From contig NZ_LT963352.1 in the NCBI RefSeq assembly GCF_900236475.1, positions 4,480,501-4,544,500 of the forward strand: a stretch of 64,000 nt of DNA, given 5' to 3'. Numbering within the stretch: the stretch's first letter is position 1; each line of letters starts with the position of its first letter. This document shows, piece by piece, positions 1 through 8,605 of this stretch. Made by a program: the position numbers and the translations under genes. The notes below the pieces were generated by a model. That model was not told the DNA's origin. It saw only the letters and a list, made by a program, of their open reading frames with translations, and ran no database searches. The stretch is from Streptomyces chartreusis NRRL 3882 (GTDB lineage Bacteria > Actinomycetota > Actinomycetes > Streptomycetales > Streptomycetaceae).

Positions 1-2
1 TG

Positions 3-356
3 AAGTCGTCCGTCGGCGCCGGATCCGTCCATCTACGGCTGCGAGATCCGGACCAACGGGACCTGGCAGCGGACCTGCTGCGCCGGGCCCTCCACGCGCA
101 GGTGCAGCTGGAGCACGACCCGGTGGCCCTGACCGCCCGCCTGGGTGCGGCGGCGAGCGACGACAGCGCCGCGCAGCAGGCGTCCAGCGCGCTGAGCGAG
201 CTGGTCCACGCCGGGATCACCGTCGACAACTTCTCGCTGGGCCAGCCCAGCCTGGACGAGGTGTTCCTGGCCCTCACCGGGCACGACACACACGACTCCG
301 GCCACAGCGACGGCTCCGGCCCCTCACACGACCCGAAGGACGAGGTGGCGGCATGA
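3..356 (+). CDS. ABC transporter ATP-binding protein, C-terminal part
   Basis: This is the 3' end of an ATPase subunit whose start lies before the window; the frame is open from base 3. About 117 residues remain. They are the region after the nucleotide-binding core of DrrA-type drug exporters, ending in the typical QPSLDEVFLALTGH segment followed by a His/Ser/Asp-rich tail. Walker motifs are not in view. The stop overlaps the next start by 4 bp (ATGA), so it is translationally coupled to the permease. The DrrA-like assignment rests on this tail and the neighbour; the substrate is unknown. Confidence 0.85.
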   Translation, partial: KSSVGAGSVHLRLRDPDQRDLAADLLRRALHAQVQLEHDPVALTARLGAAASDDSAAQQASSALSELVHAGITVDNFSLGQPSLDEVFLALTGHDTHDSGHSDGSGPSHDPKDEVAA

Positions 357-1198
357 GCACCACGACCACCGAGACCAAGGAACTGGCCCCGGTCAGCGCC
401 GAATCCCTCGCCGCGCTGCTCATCTCCAAGGAGCGTCCGCCCCGGCCCAGCGCCTGGTCGACCTCGATGACCTTCGGCTGGCGGGCGATCCTCAAGATCA
501 AGCACGTGCCGGAGCAGCTCTTCGACGTCACGGCGTTCCCGATCATGATGGTGCTGATGTACACGTACCTGTTCGGCGGGGCGCTGGCCGGCTCGCCGAA
601 GGAGTACATCCAGTTCCTGCTGCCGGGCATCCTCGTGATGTCGGTCGTGATGATCACGATGTACACGGGCGTCTCGGTCAACACCGACATCGAGAAGGGC
701 GTCTTCGACCGGTTCCGCAGCCTGCCGATCTGGCGGCCCTCGACGATGGTCGGCTACCTGCTCGGCGACGCCCTGCGGTACACGATCGCGTCCGTGGTGA
801 TGCTCACCGTCGGCATCATCCTCGGCTACCGGCCGGGCGGCGGGATCGGCGGTGTGCTCGCCGGGATCGCCCTGCTGGTGCTCTTCTCGTTCGCCTTCTC
901 GTGGATCTGGACCATGTTCGGGCTGATGCTGCGCACCGAGAAGTCGGTGATGGGCGTCAGCATGATGGTGATCTTCCCGCTCACCTTCCTGTCCAACGTC
1001 TTCGTCGACCCGAAGACCATGCCGGGCTGGCTCCAGGCCTTCGTCAACAACAGCCCCATCACCCATCTGGCGTCGGCGGTGCGCGGTCTGATGGGCGGTG
1101 ACTGGCCGACCGCCGAGGTCGCCTGGTCGCTGGGCTGGGCCGGCCTGTTCGTGCTGGTCTTCGGCCCGATCACGATGCGGTTGTACAACCGGAAGTAG
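353..1198 (+). CDS. ABC-2 type transporter permease (DrrB-like)
   Basis: A 281-residue membrane protein with about six hydrophobic segments after a 60-residue cytoplasmic N-terminus. The ABC-2 signature region is present (GVFDRFRSLPIWRPSTMVGYL, then a conserved SNVFVDPKTMPGWLQ loop and NNSPITHLASAVRGL), as in DrrB/daunorubicin-type exporters. It forms an exporter with the overlapping upstream ATPase, probably moving a hydrophobic small molecule or lipid; the substrate cannot be read from sequence. A strong hairpin follows the stop. Confidence 0.9.
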   Translation: MSTTTTETKELAPVSAESLAALLISKERPPRPSAWSTSMTFGWRAILKIKHVPEQLFDVTAFPIMMVLMYTYLFGGALAGSPKEYIQFLLPGILVMSVVMITMYTGVSVNTDIEKGVFDRFRSLPIWRPSTMVGYLLGDALRYTIASVVMLTVGIILGYRPGGGIGGVLAGIALLVLFSFAFSWIWTMFGLMLRTEKSVMGVSMMVIFPLTFLSNVFVDPKTMPGWLQAFVNNSPITHLASAVRGLMGGDWPTAEVAWSLGWAGLFVLVFGPITMRLYNRK

Positions 1199-1247
1199 AC
1201 CTTGGGCCTGGGCCTTCGGCTTTCGGCGTCGGGCCTTGTGCTTCCTT

Positions 1248-1286
1248 GGCCGGCCGCCCCGCACTGAACGTGTGGGGCGGCCGGCC
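1248..1286. terminator. Bidirectional terminator between convergent genes
   Basis: A perfect 13-bp inverted repeat, GGCCGGCCGCCCC (1248-1260) and GGGGCGGCCGGCC (1274-1286), with a 13-base loop. It lies between the convergent ABC permease and potassium channel genes. There is no clear T-tract, which is common in Streptomyces terminators. Confidence 0.75.
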
Positions 1287-1303
1287 GTTCGCTGCCGTGC
1301 CGG

Positions 1304-2410
1304 TCAGTTGCGCGGCATGGGGGGCATCGGCCGGAAGTCGGGCGCTGTCTGTGAGCCGGGCGTCGCCCGCACGATCGTGATGAGCCGGTCGGTCAGCTCC
1401 AGCGTCCCGACAGCCGGATCGTCGTAGCCGAGCACCCGGTGGCCGCGTATGACGCTCACCACCAGGTCGGTGATCTCCCGCGGGGTCTTGCCCACCTCGG
1501 CCTTGACCACCGGCCGTTCGACGATGTCGAGGCCGCTGCCCTGCTGGATGAGGTCCTCCATCACCATGCCCGCGGAGGGGCTGAGCACCGAGAGGCCGAG
1601 CAGACGGCCGGCGGCACTGGCACTGGTGATGACCGCGTCGGCGCCGGACTGCTTGAGCAGCGGCGCGTTCTCCTCCTCCCGCACGGCGGCCACGATCTTC
1701 GCTCCGCGGTTGAGCTGCCGGGCCGTCAGCGCCACCAGGACCGCCGTGTCGTCGCGCTGCGTCGCGATGATGATCTGGCGCGCCTTGTGCACCTCGGCCC
1801 GCTTCAGCACCTCGCTGCGCGTGGCGTCCCCGACGATCCCCGCGTAGCCCTCGGCGGCCGCGGCGTCGATCACCTTGGAACTGGGGTCGACCACGACGAC
1901 CTGCTCCTTCTTCAGGCCCGTCGCACAGACGGTCCGGATCGCCGACCTGCCCTTCGTACCGAATCCGATGACGACGGTGTGATCGCGCAAGGTGGACCTC
2001 CAGCGGGTCAGTCGCCACTCCTCCCGGGTGCGTTCGGTGAGGGCTTCGAGGGTGGTGCCGACCAGGATGATCAGGAACAGCACGCGCAGGGGCGTGATGA
2101 CGAGGATGTTCGTGAGCCGGGCGGTATCGCTGGCAGGGGTGATGTCGCCGTAACCGGTCGTGGAGAGGGTGACGGTCGCGTAGTAGAACGCGTCGAGGAG
2201 CGTCATGCCCCCGCCCGCGTTGTCGTTGTAGCCGTCGCGGTCGGCGTAGACGATCAGGGCGGTCGCGACGAGGACCACCAGTGCCATGGAGAGCCGCTTG
2301 GCGACCTGGCCGATCGGGTGCTCCACCACTTTCCTCGGGAGTTTCACCCGATGGGTCACCAGATGCTCGTCCGCCTGGCGGGCGATCGCGTCCTGGCCCG
2401 GAAGTTTCAC
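1304..2410 (-). CDS. Potassium channel with RCK (TrkA-N) domain
   Basis: A 368-residue two-TM channel. A first TM helix (about residues 29-45) is followed by a pore loop with the K+ selectivity filter TTGYGD, a second TM helix and a cytoplasmic Rossmann RCK domain beginning HTVVIGFGTKGRS, then a TrkA-C-like region. RCK-gated channels conduct K+ and are gated by ligands bound to the cytosolic ring. The chosen GTG start (2410) overlaps the moeA stop as GTGA, so it is the last gene of that operon. The reading frame stays open far upstream, but that stretch is antisense-like Arg/Pro-rich sequence over moeA and is not coding. A parS-like palindrome covers the start. Confidence 0.87.
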   Translation of the reverse strand: MKLPGQDAIARQADEHLVTHRVKLPRKVVEHPIGQVAKRLSMALVVLVATALIVYADRDGYNDNAGGGMTLLDAFYYATVTLSTTGYGDITPASDTARLTNILVITPLRVLFLIILVGTTLEALTERTREEWRLTRWRSTLRDHTVVIGFGTKGRSAIRTVCATGLKKEQVVVVDPSSKVIDAAAAEGYAGIVGDATRSEVLKRAEVHKARQIIIATQRDDTAVLVALTARQLNRGAKIVAAVREEENAPLLKQSGADAVITSASAAGRLLGLSVLSPSAGMVMEDLIQQGSGLDIVERPVVKAEVGKTPREITDLVVSVIRGHRVLGYDDPAVGTLELTDRLITIVRATPGSQTAPDFRPMPPMPRN

Positions 2411-2417
2411 GTGAAAC
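2404..2417. promoter_or_regulatory. parS: parS-like ParB-binding site
   Basis: GTTTCACGTGAAAC is a perfect 14-bp palindrome identical to the core of the Streptomyces parS site bound by ParB. It sits exactly on the moeA stop and potassium channel start, so coding and segregation functions share the same bases. Two further copies (43837 and 48306) lie in this window. Confidence 0.85.
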
Positions 2418-3789
2418 ACACCCCGATTCCTCCGGACGCCCAGGGCAGGTCGAGCAGTTCCGCCTCCTGCCCCGCACGGGCACCGCCGGGGGGTACGACG
2501 GCCAGCGCGTCGGCCGCGGCGATGCCGCGCAGCATGGCCGGTCCGTTGTAGTGCAGCGGCACGGCCTGGTCGCCCCGCAGGACGACGGGGACGAGCCGGG
2601 TGTCGTACGGGTGCCCGTGCACGGCGTCCCTCAGCGGCAGCGTGTACGGCTCCGGGGCCGGGCGGGCCGCGAGGGTCCGCAGCAACGGCTCGGCGAGCGT
2701 CAGCAGTCCGGAGACGGCGGCGAGCGGGTTGCCCGGCAGGCCCACGAGGTGCTGGGTCTCCGTGATGCGGGCCAGCAGCATGGGGTGGCCGGGGCGCACC
2801 TTGACGCCGTCCACGAGGAGTTCGGCACCGATACGGCGCAGCGTGGGGTGGACGTGGTCGACGGGGCCCGCGGCGGTGCCGCCTGTGGTGACGACGACAT
2901 CGGCGTCGGACGTGGTGATCGCCTGGTGCAGGGCGTCGGCGTCGTCGTGGACGCGTCGTACGGCGGTGACCTCGGCGCCGAGCGCCCGCAGCCAGGGCGG
3001 CAGCATCGGGCCGAGCGCGTCCCTGATCAGACCGTCGTGCGGCCGTCCCTCGGTGAGCAACTCGTCGCCGAGGACCAGGACTTCGGCACGAGGGCGGGGG
3101 ACGGCGGTGACGACGTCGTATCCGGCGGCGGCCGCGAGCCCCAGTACGGCCGGGGTGACGAGGGTGCCCACGGGGAGCAACTGGTCGCCGTTGCGGCACT
3201 CCTGGCCGCGCGGGCGGATGTCCTGGCCGGGGACGACGTCCCTGGTCGCGTACAGGCGGCCCTTGTCGTCGGTGCGGCCGTGCTCGCTGCGCAGAACGGC
3301 GGTGGTGTCCGGGGGGACGCGGGCGCCGGTGGCGATCCGGACGGCCTCGCCGTCGGTCAGGGGCTCGGCGGCGGCGTGCCCGGCCAGGACGCCGTCGTCC
3401 CGTACGTCCCAGGGGGCGGGCCCGGCGACCGCCCAGCCGTCCATCGCGGAGGTGTCGAAGGAGGGGAGGTCGGTGAGGGCGTCGAGGGGCGCGGCCAGGG
3501 TGAGGCCGAGGGCGGCTTCGAGAGGCACGGAGACCGGTCGGCGGCGCGCGGCCCGGGCGGTGTTCCGGGCGGCGCGCTCGGCGGTGGCCCGGGCCTCCGG
3601 CCAGGGGGTGGCGTGGTGACGGGTGTCCGGCCGGGGAGAGGTGTCCGGCTGGTCGGAGGCGCGGGGGCTGTGCGTCTCACCTCGATCGGCGGGGCCGGGC
3701 AGGTCGTTGCTGTTCCTCACGAGAGCGAGCACCTCCTCGACGTCGAGGTCCTCGGCGTCCTCACCGGCGCGTGTGCCGTGCGGGGTCAT
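2407..3789 (-). CDS. moeA: Molybdopterin molybdenumtransferase MoeA
   Basis: A 460-residue protein that inserts molybdate into adenylylated molybdopterin in the last step of molybdenum cofactor synthesis, in the cytosol. The N-terminal domain holds the family segment SFDTSAMDGWAVAG. The central MoCF-binding domain has VLVLGDELL and the TTGGTAAG motif, followed by the GLPGNPLAAV segment and a C-terminal beta domain. The first 90 residues are a longer, charged, low-complexity extension not usual in E. coli MoeA. The ATG start at 3789 overlaps the upstream stop (ATGA), so the gene is coupled to the MobA-like gene. Confidence 0.92.
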   Translation of the reverse strand: MTPHGTRAGEDAEDLDVEEVLALVRNSNDLPGPADRGETHSPRASDQPDTSPRPDTRHHATPWPEARATAERAARNTARAARRRPVSVPLEAALGLTLAAPLDALTDLPSFDTSAMDGWAVAGPAPWDVRDDGVLAGHAAAEPLTDGEAVRIATGARVPPDTTAVLRSEHGRTDDKGRLYATRDVVPGQDIRPRGQECRNGDQLLPVGTLVTPAVLGLAAAAGYDVVTAVPRPRAEVLVLGDELLTEGRPHDGLIRDALGPMLPPWLRALGAEVTAVRRVHDDADALHQAITTSDADVVVTTGGTAAGPVDHVHPTLRRIGAELLVDGVKVRPGHPMLLARITETQHLVGLPGNPLAAVSGLLTLAEPLLRTLAARPAPEPYTLPLRDAVHGHPYDTRLVPVVLRGDQAVPLHYNGPAMLRGIAAADALAVVPPGGARAGQEAELLDLPWASGGIGVCFT

Positions 3790-4760
3790 CCGGCGTCCGG
3801 GCGGGTGTCGGGCGTCGCGTCGGGGGCGACGTCGGGCTGGGGCTCGGCGCCGGAGGTCTGGGTCGTTTCGGTACTTTCTTCCGCCCAGCGGGCGGCGAGG
3901 GCCGCGGCCTTCCGGGCGGCCTCGGCGACCGCCTCGGGGCCGCCGCCTGCCTGTGCGGCCGCGTAGCCGACGAGGAAGGTGGTCAGTGGCGCCGCGGGCC
4001 TGTCCACCCCGTGGGCGGCGTCGCGAGCGAGGTCGAGCAGGCCGCGGATGTCGACCTCGAGGTCGATGCCCAGTTCGTCCTTGACGGTGGAAATCCATTC
4101 ATCCAACACGTGCCCATGCTCCCTGATACGTGCCCTGGCGGTGGCGATGTCGTCCCAGGTGTCGCAGTCGAAGGACGCGACGGGGTCGGAGATACGGGTG
4201 AGGTTCAGCTCGGCGATCAGCCGCCGCAGCGGGAGACCGGCGAGACCGTCGTGCCGGTCGGTGAGGAGCGCGAGCCCCTCGCGCAGCCGAGACGCGTCGT
4301 ACGCGGCCACGAGGGGCTGGTCACGTCCCTCGGGATCGGTCAGCAGCACGCCGTCGGCGGCGCTCGCCCGGAGCGTGCTCAGCAGCCGGTCGACCGTGCG
4401 TGCCTCCAGGAACGGCAGATCGGCGGAGAGCACCACGACGTGCTCCGCCGTGGTGTGCCGGAGCCCGGCGTCGAGCGCGGCGAGCGGTCCGCCGCCGGGC
4501 GGGTCCTCATGGGCCCAGGTCACGGGCCGGGCAGTCGGCCGGGGCGCGGCGACGACGACGGTGCCGCGGGCTCCCGCGCACGCGGCGAGCACGCGGTCGA
4601 GCAGGGCCCGGCCGCCCACGCGCACACCGGGTTTGTCCGCGCCTCCGAGGCGCCGGGCGGCACCGCCGGCGAGCACGACGGCGTCGTACGCGGCGGGGGC
4701 CGGCCCGCGCGCGGGGCCGGTGCCGGCGCCGGATTCACCGGGGGGCTGATAGGCGGTCAT
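3786..4760 (-). CDS. MobA-like nucleotidyltransferase with C-terminal DUF6457-like domain
   Basis: A 324-residue protein. Residues about 27-210 form a GT-A nucleotidyltransferase domain with the MobA signature LAGGAARRLGGADKP and a metal-binding LSADLPFLEA motif. MobA joins GMP (or CMP in relatives) to molybdopterin, which fits the coupling to moeA. Residues about 215-290 (VLDEWISTVKDELGIDLEVD onwards) look like the DUF6457 domain found in actinobacteria, so this is a two-domain fusion. The tail is a low-complexity stretch of acidic and Pro residues. Whether it makes MGD or MCD is not decidable here. Confidence 0.83.
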   Translation of the reverse strand: MTAYQPPGESGAGTGPARGPAPAAYDAVVLAGGAARRLGGADKPGVRVGGRALLDRVLAACAGARGTVVVAAPRPTARPVTWAHEDPPGGGPLAALDAGLRHTTAEHVVVLSADLPFLEARTVDRLLSTLRASAADGVLLTDPEGRDQPLVAAYDASRLREGLALLTDRHDGLAGLPLRRLIAELNLTRISDPVASFDCDTWDDIATARARIREHGHVLDEWISTVKDELGIDLEVDIRGLLDLARDAAHGVDRPAAPLTTFLVGYAAAQAGGGPEAVAEAARKAAALAARWAEESTETTQTSGAEPQPDVAPDATPDTRPDAG

Positions 4761-4879
4761 CCCCCGAGTATGCGTGCCTCCGCGATCACAAGGAACGCGG
4801 GGGAACCGACACCCTCACGGGCACCAGCTCACGGGCCGAACAGGAATCACAGCGTCCGTCCTGCCGGGGCCGGACGGAA

Positions 4880-6283
4880 TCACAGCGTCCGTAGCAGCAC
4901 CGCCGGCTGTTCCACGCAGTCCGCCACGTAGCGCAGGAAGCCGCCCGCCGTGCCGCCGTCGCACACCCGGTGGTCGAAGGTGAGCGAGAGCTGGACGACC
5001 TGCCGCACCGCCAGCTCGCCCCCGTGCACCCACGGCTTGGGGACGATGCGGCCTACGCCGAGCATGGCCGCCTCGGGGTGGTTGATGATCGGTGTGGAGC
5101 CGTCGACGCCGAAGACGCCGTAGTTGTTCAGCGTGAAGGTCCCGCCGGTGAGTTCCGCGGGCGTCAGCGTCCCGGTCCGGCCCGCCTCGGTCAGCCGGGC
5201 GAACTCCGCGGTCAGCGACTCGGCGTCGCGCGCGTGCGCGTCCCGGACGACCGGGACGACCAGTCCCCGGTCGGTCTGCGCGGCGAAGCCCAGGTGCACG
5301 TGGTCGAACCGGACGACCTCCCTGGCCTCCGCGTCCACGGTGGAGTTGAGCTCGGGGAAGCGGGCGAGGGCCGCCGTGCAGATCCGGGCCAGCAGCGCCA
5401 GGAGGGAGATCTTCGGGCCGCCGGCCGCGTTCATGGCCGTGCGCGCCCGCATGAGCTCCGTGGCGTCGGCGTCCACCCAGCAGGTCGCGTCCGGGATCTC
5501 GCGGCGGCTGCGCGCCAGCTTGTCGGCGACCGCGCCCCGGATGCCCTTGAGCGGGGTGCGGATCTCGCCACGGGCCGCTGTCGCGGTGGGCTGCGCCGCG
5601 GCGGCCGTCCCCGCCGCCTGCGGCTCGGGGGTGTGCGGCTCGGCCGTCGGCGCCACCGCACCCGACTGGGCAGCGGCACGCAGCGCGTACTCCACGTCCG
5701 CCCGCAGGATCAGCCCGTCGGGGCCGGACCCGGTCAGCTCCCGCAGGTCGAGGCCGTTCTGCCGGGCCAGCCTGCGCACCAGGGGCGAGATCACGGGAAC
5801 GGGGCCGTCCTCGGTCTCGGGGGCACCCGCCTGCCCGTTCACCGCCGCCGGGACGGTGCTCTGTCCGGTCACCGCCCGAGAACCTGCCGCGGGCGCGCCG
5901 GACACCGGCCTGTCCTGCCGCACCCTGCGTCGCCGCGCGGGCGCCTCGGACGTGCCGTAGCCGACCAGGACGTTCCCGGAATTCTCGGCTCCGGCGGCGT
6001 CCCCGGTACCGGACTGAGGCCGCTCCCCCACCGCGACCGTGATCAGCGGCGCCCCGACGGGCAGTTCCGTGCCCTCCTCGCCGAAGCGGGCCGTGACCAC
6101 ACCGCCGTAGGGGCAGGGCACCTCCACCATCGCCTTGGCCGTCTCGACCTCGACGACCGGCTGGTCGATCTCGACGAGGTCTCCGACCTCGACGAGCCAC
6201 CGCACGATTTCCGCCTCGGTGAGCCCTTCGCCGAGGTCGGGCAGCTTGAACTCCAGGCTGTGCATACCAGAAGCGTGTGCCAT
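4880..6283 (-). CDS. bkdC: Branched-chain 2-oxoacid dehydrogenase E2 (dihydrolipoamide acyltransferase)
   Basis: A 467-residue E2 core enzyme. It carries one N-terminal lipoyl domain (about 8-82; lipoyl-lysine in ETAKAMV, Lys50), a Pro/Ala-rich linker, a peripheral subunit-binding domain (about 163-200) and a C-terminal acyltransferase domain with catalytic FDHRVCDGG (His438). It transfers branched acyl groups to CoA, providing isobutyryl-, isovaleryl- and 2-methylbutyryl-CoA for valine, leucine and isoleucine breakdown, branched fatty acids and polyketide starters. The start (6283) overlaps the E1-beta stop by one base. Last gene of the bkdABC operon. Confidence 0.93.
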   Translation of the reverse strand: MAHASGMHSLEFKLPDLGEGLTEAEIVRWLVEVGDLVEIDQPVVEVETAKAMVEVPCPYGGVVTARFGEEGTELPVGAPLITVAVGERPQSGTGDAAGAENSGNVLVGYGTSEAPARRRRVRQDRPVSGAPAAGSRAVTGQSTVPAAVNGQAGAPETEDGPVPVISPLVRRLARQNGLDLRELTGSGPDGLILRADVEYALRAAAQSGAVAPTAEPHTPEPQAAGTAAAAQPTATAARGEIRTPLKGIRGAVADKLARSRREIPDATCWVDADATELMRARTAMNAAGGPKISLLALLARICTAALARFPELNSTVDAEAREVVRFDHVHLGFAAQTDRGLVVPVVRDAHARDAESLTAEFARLTEAGRTGTLTPAELTGGTFTLNNYGVFGVDGSTPIINHPEAAMLGVGRIVPKPWVHGGELAVRQVVQLSLTFDHRVCDGGTAGGFLRYVADCVEQPAVLLRTL

Positions 6284-7287
6284 CAGCTCTCGGCCTCCCA
6301 CTGCAGACGCCCCACGGCGTCAAGGATCCGGTCCACACCGGGCAGGTGGTGGCGCTCCAGCATCGGCGGCGGATACGGGACGTCGAACCCGGCCACGCGC
6401 AGCACCGGCGCCTCCAGGTGGTGGAAACAGCGCTCCGTGACCCGGGCCGCGATCTCCCCGCCCGGGCCGCCGAAGGAGCCCGACTCGTGGACGACGAGCG
6501 CGCGTCCCGTCCGCCGCACCGCGGCGCACACCGTCTCGTCGTCGAACGGCACCAGGGAGCGCAGGTCGACGACTTCCAGGTCCCAGCCCTCGGCCCGGGC
6601 CGCCTCGGCCGCCTCCATGCAGACGGGTACGGACGGCCCGTACGTGATGAGCGTGGCGCTCCGGCCCGGGCGCCGCACCACCGCGCGGCCTATGGGTGCA
6701 ACCGGCGCCGGCTCCTCGGGGTTCCAGGAGTCCTTCGACCAGTACAGCCGCTTCGGCTCCAGGAAGACGACCGGGTCGTCGGAGGCGATCGCGGCGCGCA
6801 GCAGGCCGTAGGCGTCGGCGACGGTGGCCGGCGTGACGACATGGAGCCCCGGAGTCGCCATGTAGTACGCCTCGGAGGAGTCGCTGTGGTGCTCGACACC
6901 GCCGATGCCGCCGCCGTAGGGGACGCGGATGGTGATCGGGAGCGGCATCGTGCCGCGGGTGCGGTTGCGCATGCGGGACACGTGCGAGACGAGCTGTTCG
7001 AACGCCGGGTAGGCGAACGCGTCGAACTGCATCTCCACGACCGGGCGCAGGCCGTACATGGCCATGCCCACCGCCGTGCCCAGGATCCCCGCCTCCGCGA
7101 GCGGGGTGTCCGTGCAGCGGTCCTCGCCGAACTCCTTGGCGAGTCCGTCGGTGACGCGGAAGACGCCGCCGAGGGTGCCGACGTCCTCGCCCATGACGTG
7201 CACGGCGGGGTCGGCGGCCATGGCGTCGCGCAGCGCGCGCGTGAGGGCCTGTGCCATGGTGGCCGGCTTGACGGCGACGGTGGTCAT
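6283..7287 (-). CDS. bkdB: Branched-chain 2-oxoacid dehydrogenase E1 beta subunit
   Basis: A 334-residue transketolase-type E1-beta chain. It shows the usual order: the MGEDVGTLGGVFRVTDGL segment, FADTPLAE-like RCTDTPLAEAGILGTAVG, the pyrimidine-binding region, and a transketolase C domain with PYGPSVPV-like and VVDLRSLVPFD segments. With bkdA it forms the alpha2beta2 thiamine-diphosphate decarboxylase. It overlaps bkdA by 4 bp and bkdC by one base, so all three subunits are translationally coupled. Confidence 0.93.
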   Translation of the reverse strand: MTTVAVKPATMAQALTRALRDAMAADPAVHVMGEDVGTLGGVFRVTDGLAKEFGEDRCTDTPLAEAGILGTAVGMAMYGLRPVVEMQFDAFAYPAFEQLVSHVSRMRNRTRGTMPLPITIRVPYGGGIGGVEHHSDSSEAYYMATPGLHVVTPATVADAYGLLRAAIASDDPVVFLEPKRLYWSKDSWNPEEPAPVAPIGRAVVRRPGRSATLITYGPSVPVCMEAAEAARAEGWDLEVVDLRSLVPFDDETVCAAVRRTGRALVVHESGSFGGPGGEIAARVTERCFHHLEAPVLRVAGFDVPYPPPMLERHHLPGVDRILDAVGRLQWEAES

Positions 7288-8429
7288 CGGTGCGTGCCCC
7301 CCTCCGGCTCGGCCTCGGCCTCCAACTCAGCCCGCAACTGGTCCTGTTGCTCGCGCAGTTGCGCGGTGGGCTCGGCGTAGACGTGGGCGAACAGGTCCAT
7401 GGGGTCGAGTGCCGGGTCCTGGTTCATGTGCGCGCGCAGGTCGGCGGCCATCGCCTCGGCGGCGTCCCGCGCGGCCTGCTTTCCGGCCTCGTCGAGCAGG
7501 CCGCGCGCGGTCAGCTCCCGCTCCAGCAGCTGGATCGGGTCGTGCTCGCGCCAGGTCTCGACCTCGGCGTCGCCGCGGTAGCGGGTCGCGTCGTCGGCGT
7601 TCGTGTGGGCGTCGACGCGGTACGTGATCGCCTCGACCAGGGTGGGCCCGCCGCCCGCGCGCGCGTGCCGTACGGCGTCGCTCAGCACCTCGTGCACTGC
7701 GGCGGCGTCGTTGCCGTCGACCAGGCGGCCGGGCATGCCGTAGCCGACGGCCTTGTGGGCCAGCGACGGGGCCGCGGTCTGCTTGGCGAGCGGGACGGAG
7801 ATCGCGAAGCCGTTGTTCTGCACGAGGAAGACCACCGGGGCCTGCCAGACGGCGGCGAAGTTCAGCGCCTCGTGGAAGTCGCCCTCGCTGGTGCCGCCGT
7901 CACCGACCATGGCCAGCGCGACCACGTCGTCGCCCTTGAGCCGGGCGGCGTGGGCGAGGCCCACGGCGTGCGGCAGCTGGGTGGCGAGCGGGGTGCACAG
8001 GGGGGCGACCCGGTGTTCGTAGGGGTCGTAGCCGGTGTGCCAGTCGCCGCGCAGCAGCGTGAGCGCCTCGACGGGGTCCACGCCGCGGGCCACGACGGCG
8101 AGCGTGTCGCGGTAGCTGGGGAAGAGCCAGTCCTGCTCCTTCAGCACGAGCGCGGCGGCGATCTCGCAGGCCTCCTGGCCGGTGGTGGAGGGGTAGACGG
8201 CGAGGCGGCCCTGCTTGGTGAGCGCGGTGGCCTGCGCGTTGTAGCGGCGGCCGCGGACCAGCTGGGCGTACAGCGTCCGCAGCAGCTCGGGGTCGGCCTT
8301 CGCGGCCGCCTCGGTGCCGAGGACGCGGTACGGCTCAGCGTCGGGCAGCAGCGGCGCGGGGTCCGTGCGGGGCTGCCAGGCGGGCGGCGGGGTCGGCCGG
8401 TACGCGCCCCGCTGCTCCATGACCGTCAT
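7284..8429 (-). CDS. bkdA: Branched-chain 2-oxoacid dehydrogenase E1 alpha subunit
   Basis: A 381-residue thiamine-diphosphate-dependent E1-alpha. The cofactor motif is clear: VGDGGTSEGDFHEALNFAAVW followed about 30 residues on by NN. It decarboxylates branched 2-oxoacids. The ATG at 8429 has a strong ribosome site (GAGGAGGT, 5 nt upstream). The longer open frame upstream is rejected because it runs through the regulatory region. First gene of bkdABC, divergent from the Lrp-type regulator; two palindromes lie between them. Confidence 0.92.
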   Translation of the reverse strand: MTVMEQRGAYRPTPPPAWQPRTDPAPLLPDAEPYRVLGTEAAAKADPELLRTLYAQLVRGRRYNAQATALTKQGRLAVYPSTTGQEACEIAAALVLKEQDWLFPSYRDTLAVVARGVDPVEALTLLRGDWHTGYDPYEHRVAPLCTPLATQLPHAVGLAHAARLKGDDVVALAMVGDGGTSEGDFHEALNFAAVWQAPVVFLVQNNGFAISVPLAKQTAAPSLAHKAVGYGMPGRLVDGNDAAAVHEVLSDAVRHARAGGGPTLVEAITYRVDAHTNADDATRYRGDAEVETWREHDPIQLLERELTARGLLDEAGKQAARDAAEAMAADLRAHMNQDPALDPMDLFAHVYAEPTAQLREQQDQLRAELEAEAEPEGGTHR

Positions 8430-8490
8430 GACGGCACCTCCTCGTGGGAGCGGCTTCGTGCAGGCGCGTCGGCTGTGACGCGCCTCACCT

Positions 8491-8504
8491 ACCGATTGTT
8501 CGGT
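8491..8504. promoter_or_regulatory. TetR-type operator candidate upstream of bkdA
   Basis: ACCGATTGTTCGGT is an interrupted palindrome 62 bp upstream of bkdA. It matches 13 of 14 bases of the palindrome at 11284-11297, upstream of the 3-hydroxyacyl-CoA dehydrogenase/TetR operon and paaN. The ACCGA..TCGGT arms are usual for TetR-family fatty-acid or CoA-ester regulators. The likely binder is the TetR protein at 9123-9713. Confidence 0.6.
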
Positions 8505-8531
8505 CGTCGGCACAATTTGGCTACGGGTGGC

Positions 8532-8567
8532 CTCAGGCTGTGGACAAACGGTTCTCCACAACCTGAG
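8532..8567. repeat. Inverted repeat with DnaA-box-like core, bkdA-bkdR intergenic
   Basis: CTCAGGCTGTGGA (8532-8544) and TCCACAACCTGAG (8555-8567) form a 13-bp inverted repeat with one mismatch and a 10-base spacer. The left arm contains TGTGGACAA, the reverse complement of the Streptomyces DnaA box TTGTCCACA; the right arm has the degenerate TCTCCACAA. It lies just upstream of bkdR, so it could be a BkdR operator, a DnaA site or both. Confidence 0.6.
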
Positions 8568-8605
8568 ATGGACGCAGTACGTCCATGGTGGGGAGGTCGG
8601 CGCAG

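Noticed and set aside
2411..3199. Upstream extension of the potassium channel frame
   Set aside because: The extension is Arg/Pro-rich sequence read over moeA; GTG at 2410 gives the family N-terminus and a GTGA overlap.
2281..3966. Long plus-strand open frame (561 codons) opposite moeA
   Set aside because: Gly/Val/Asp-rich antisense product of a high-GC gene; moeA on the minus strand has clear motifs and coupled neighbours.
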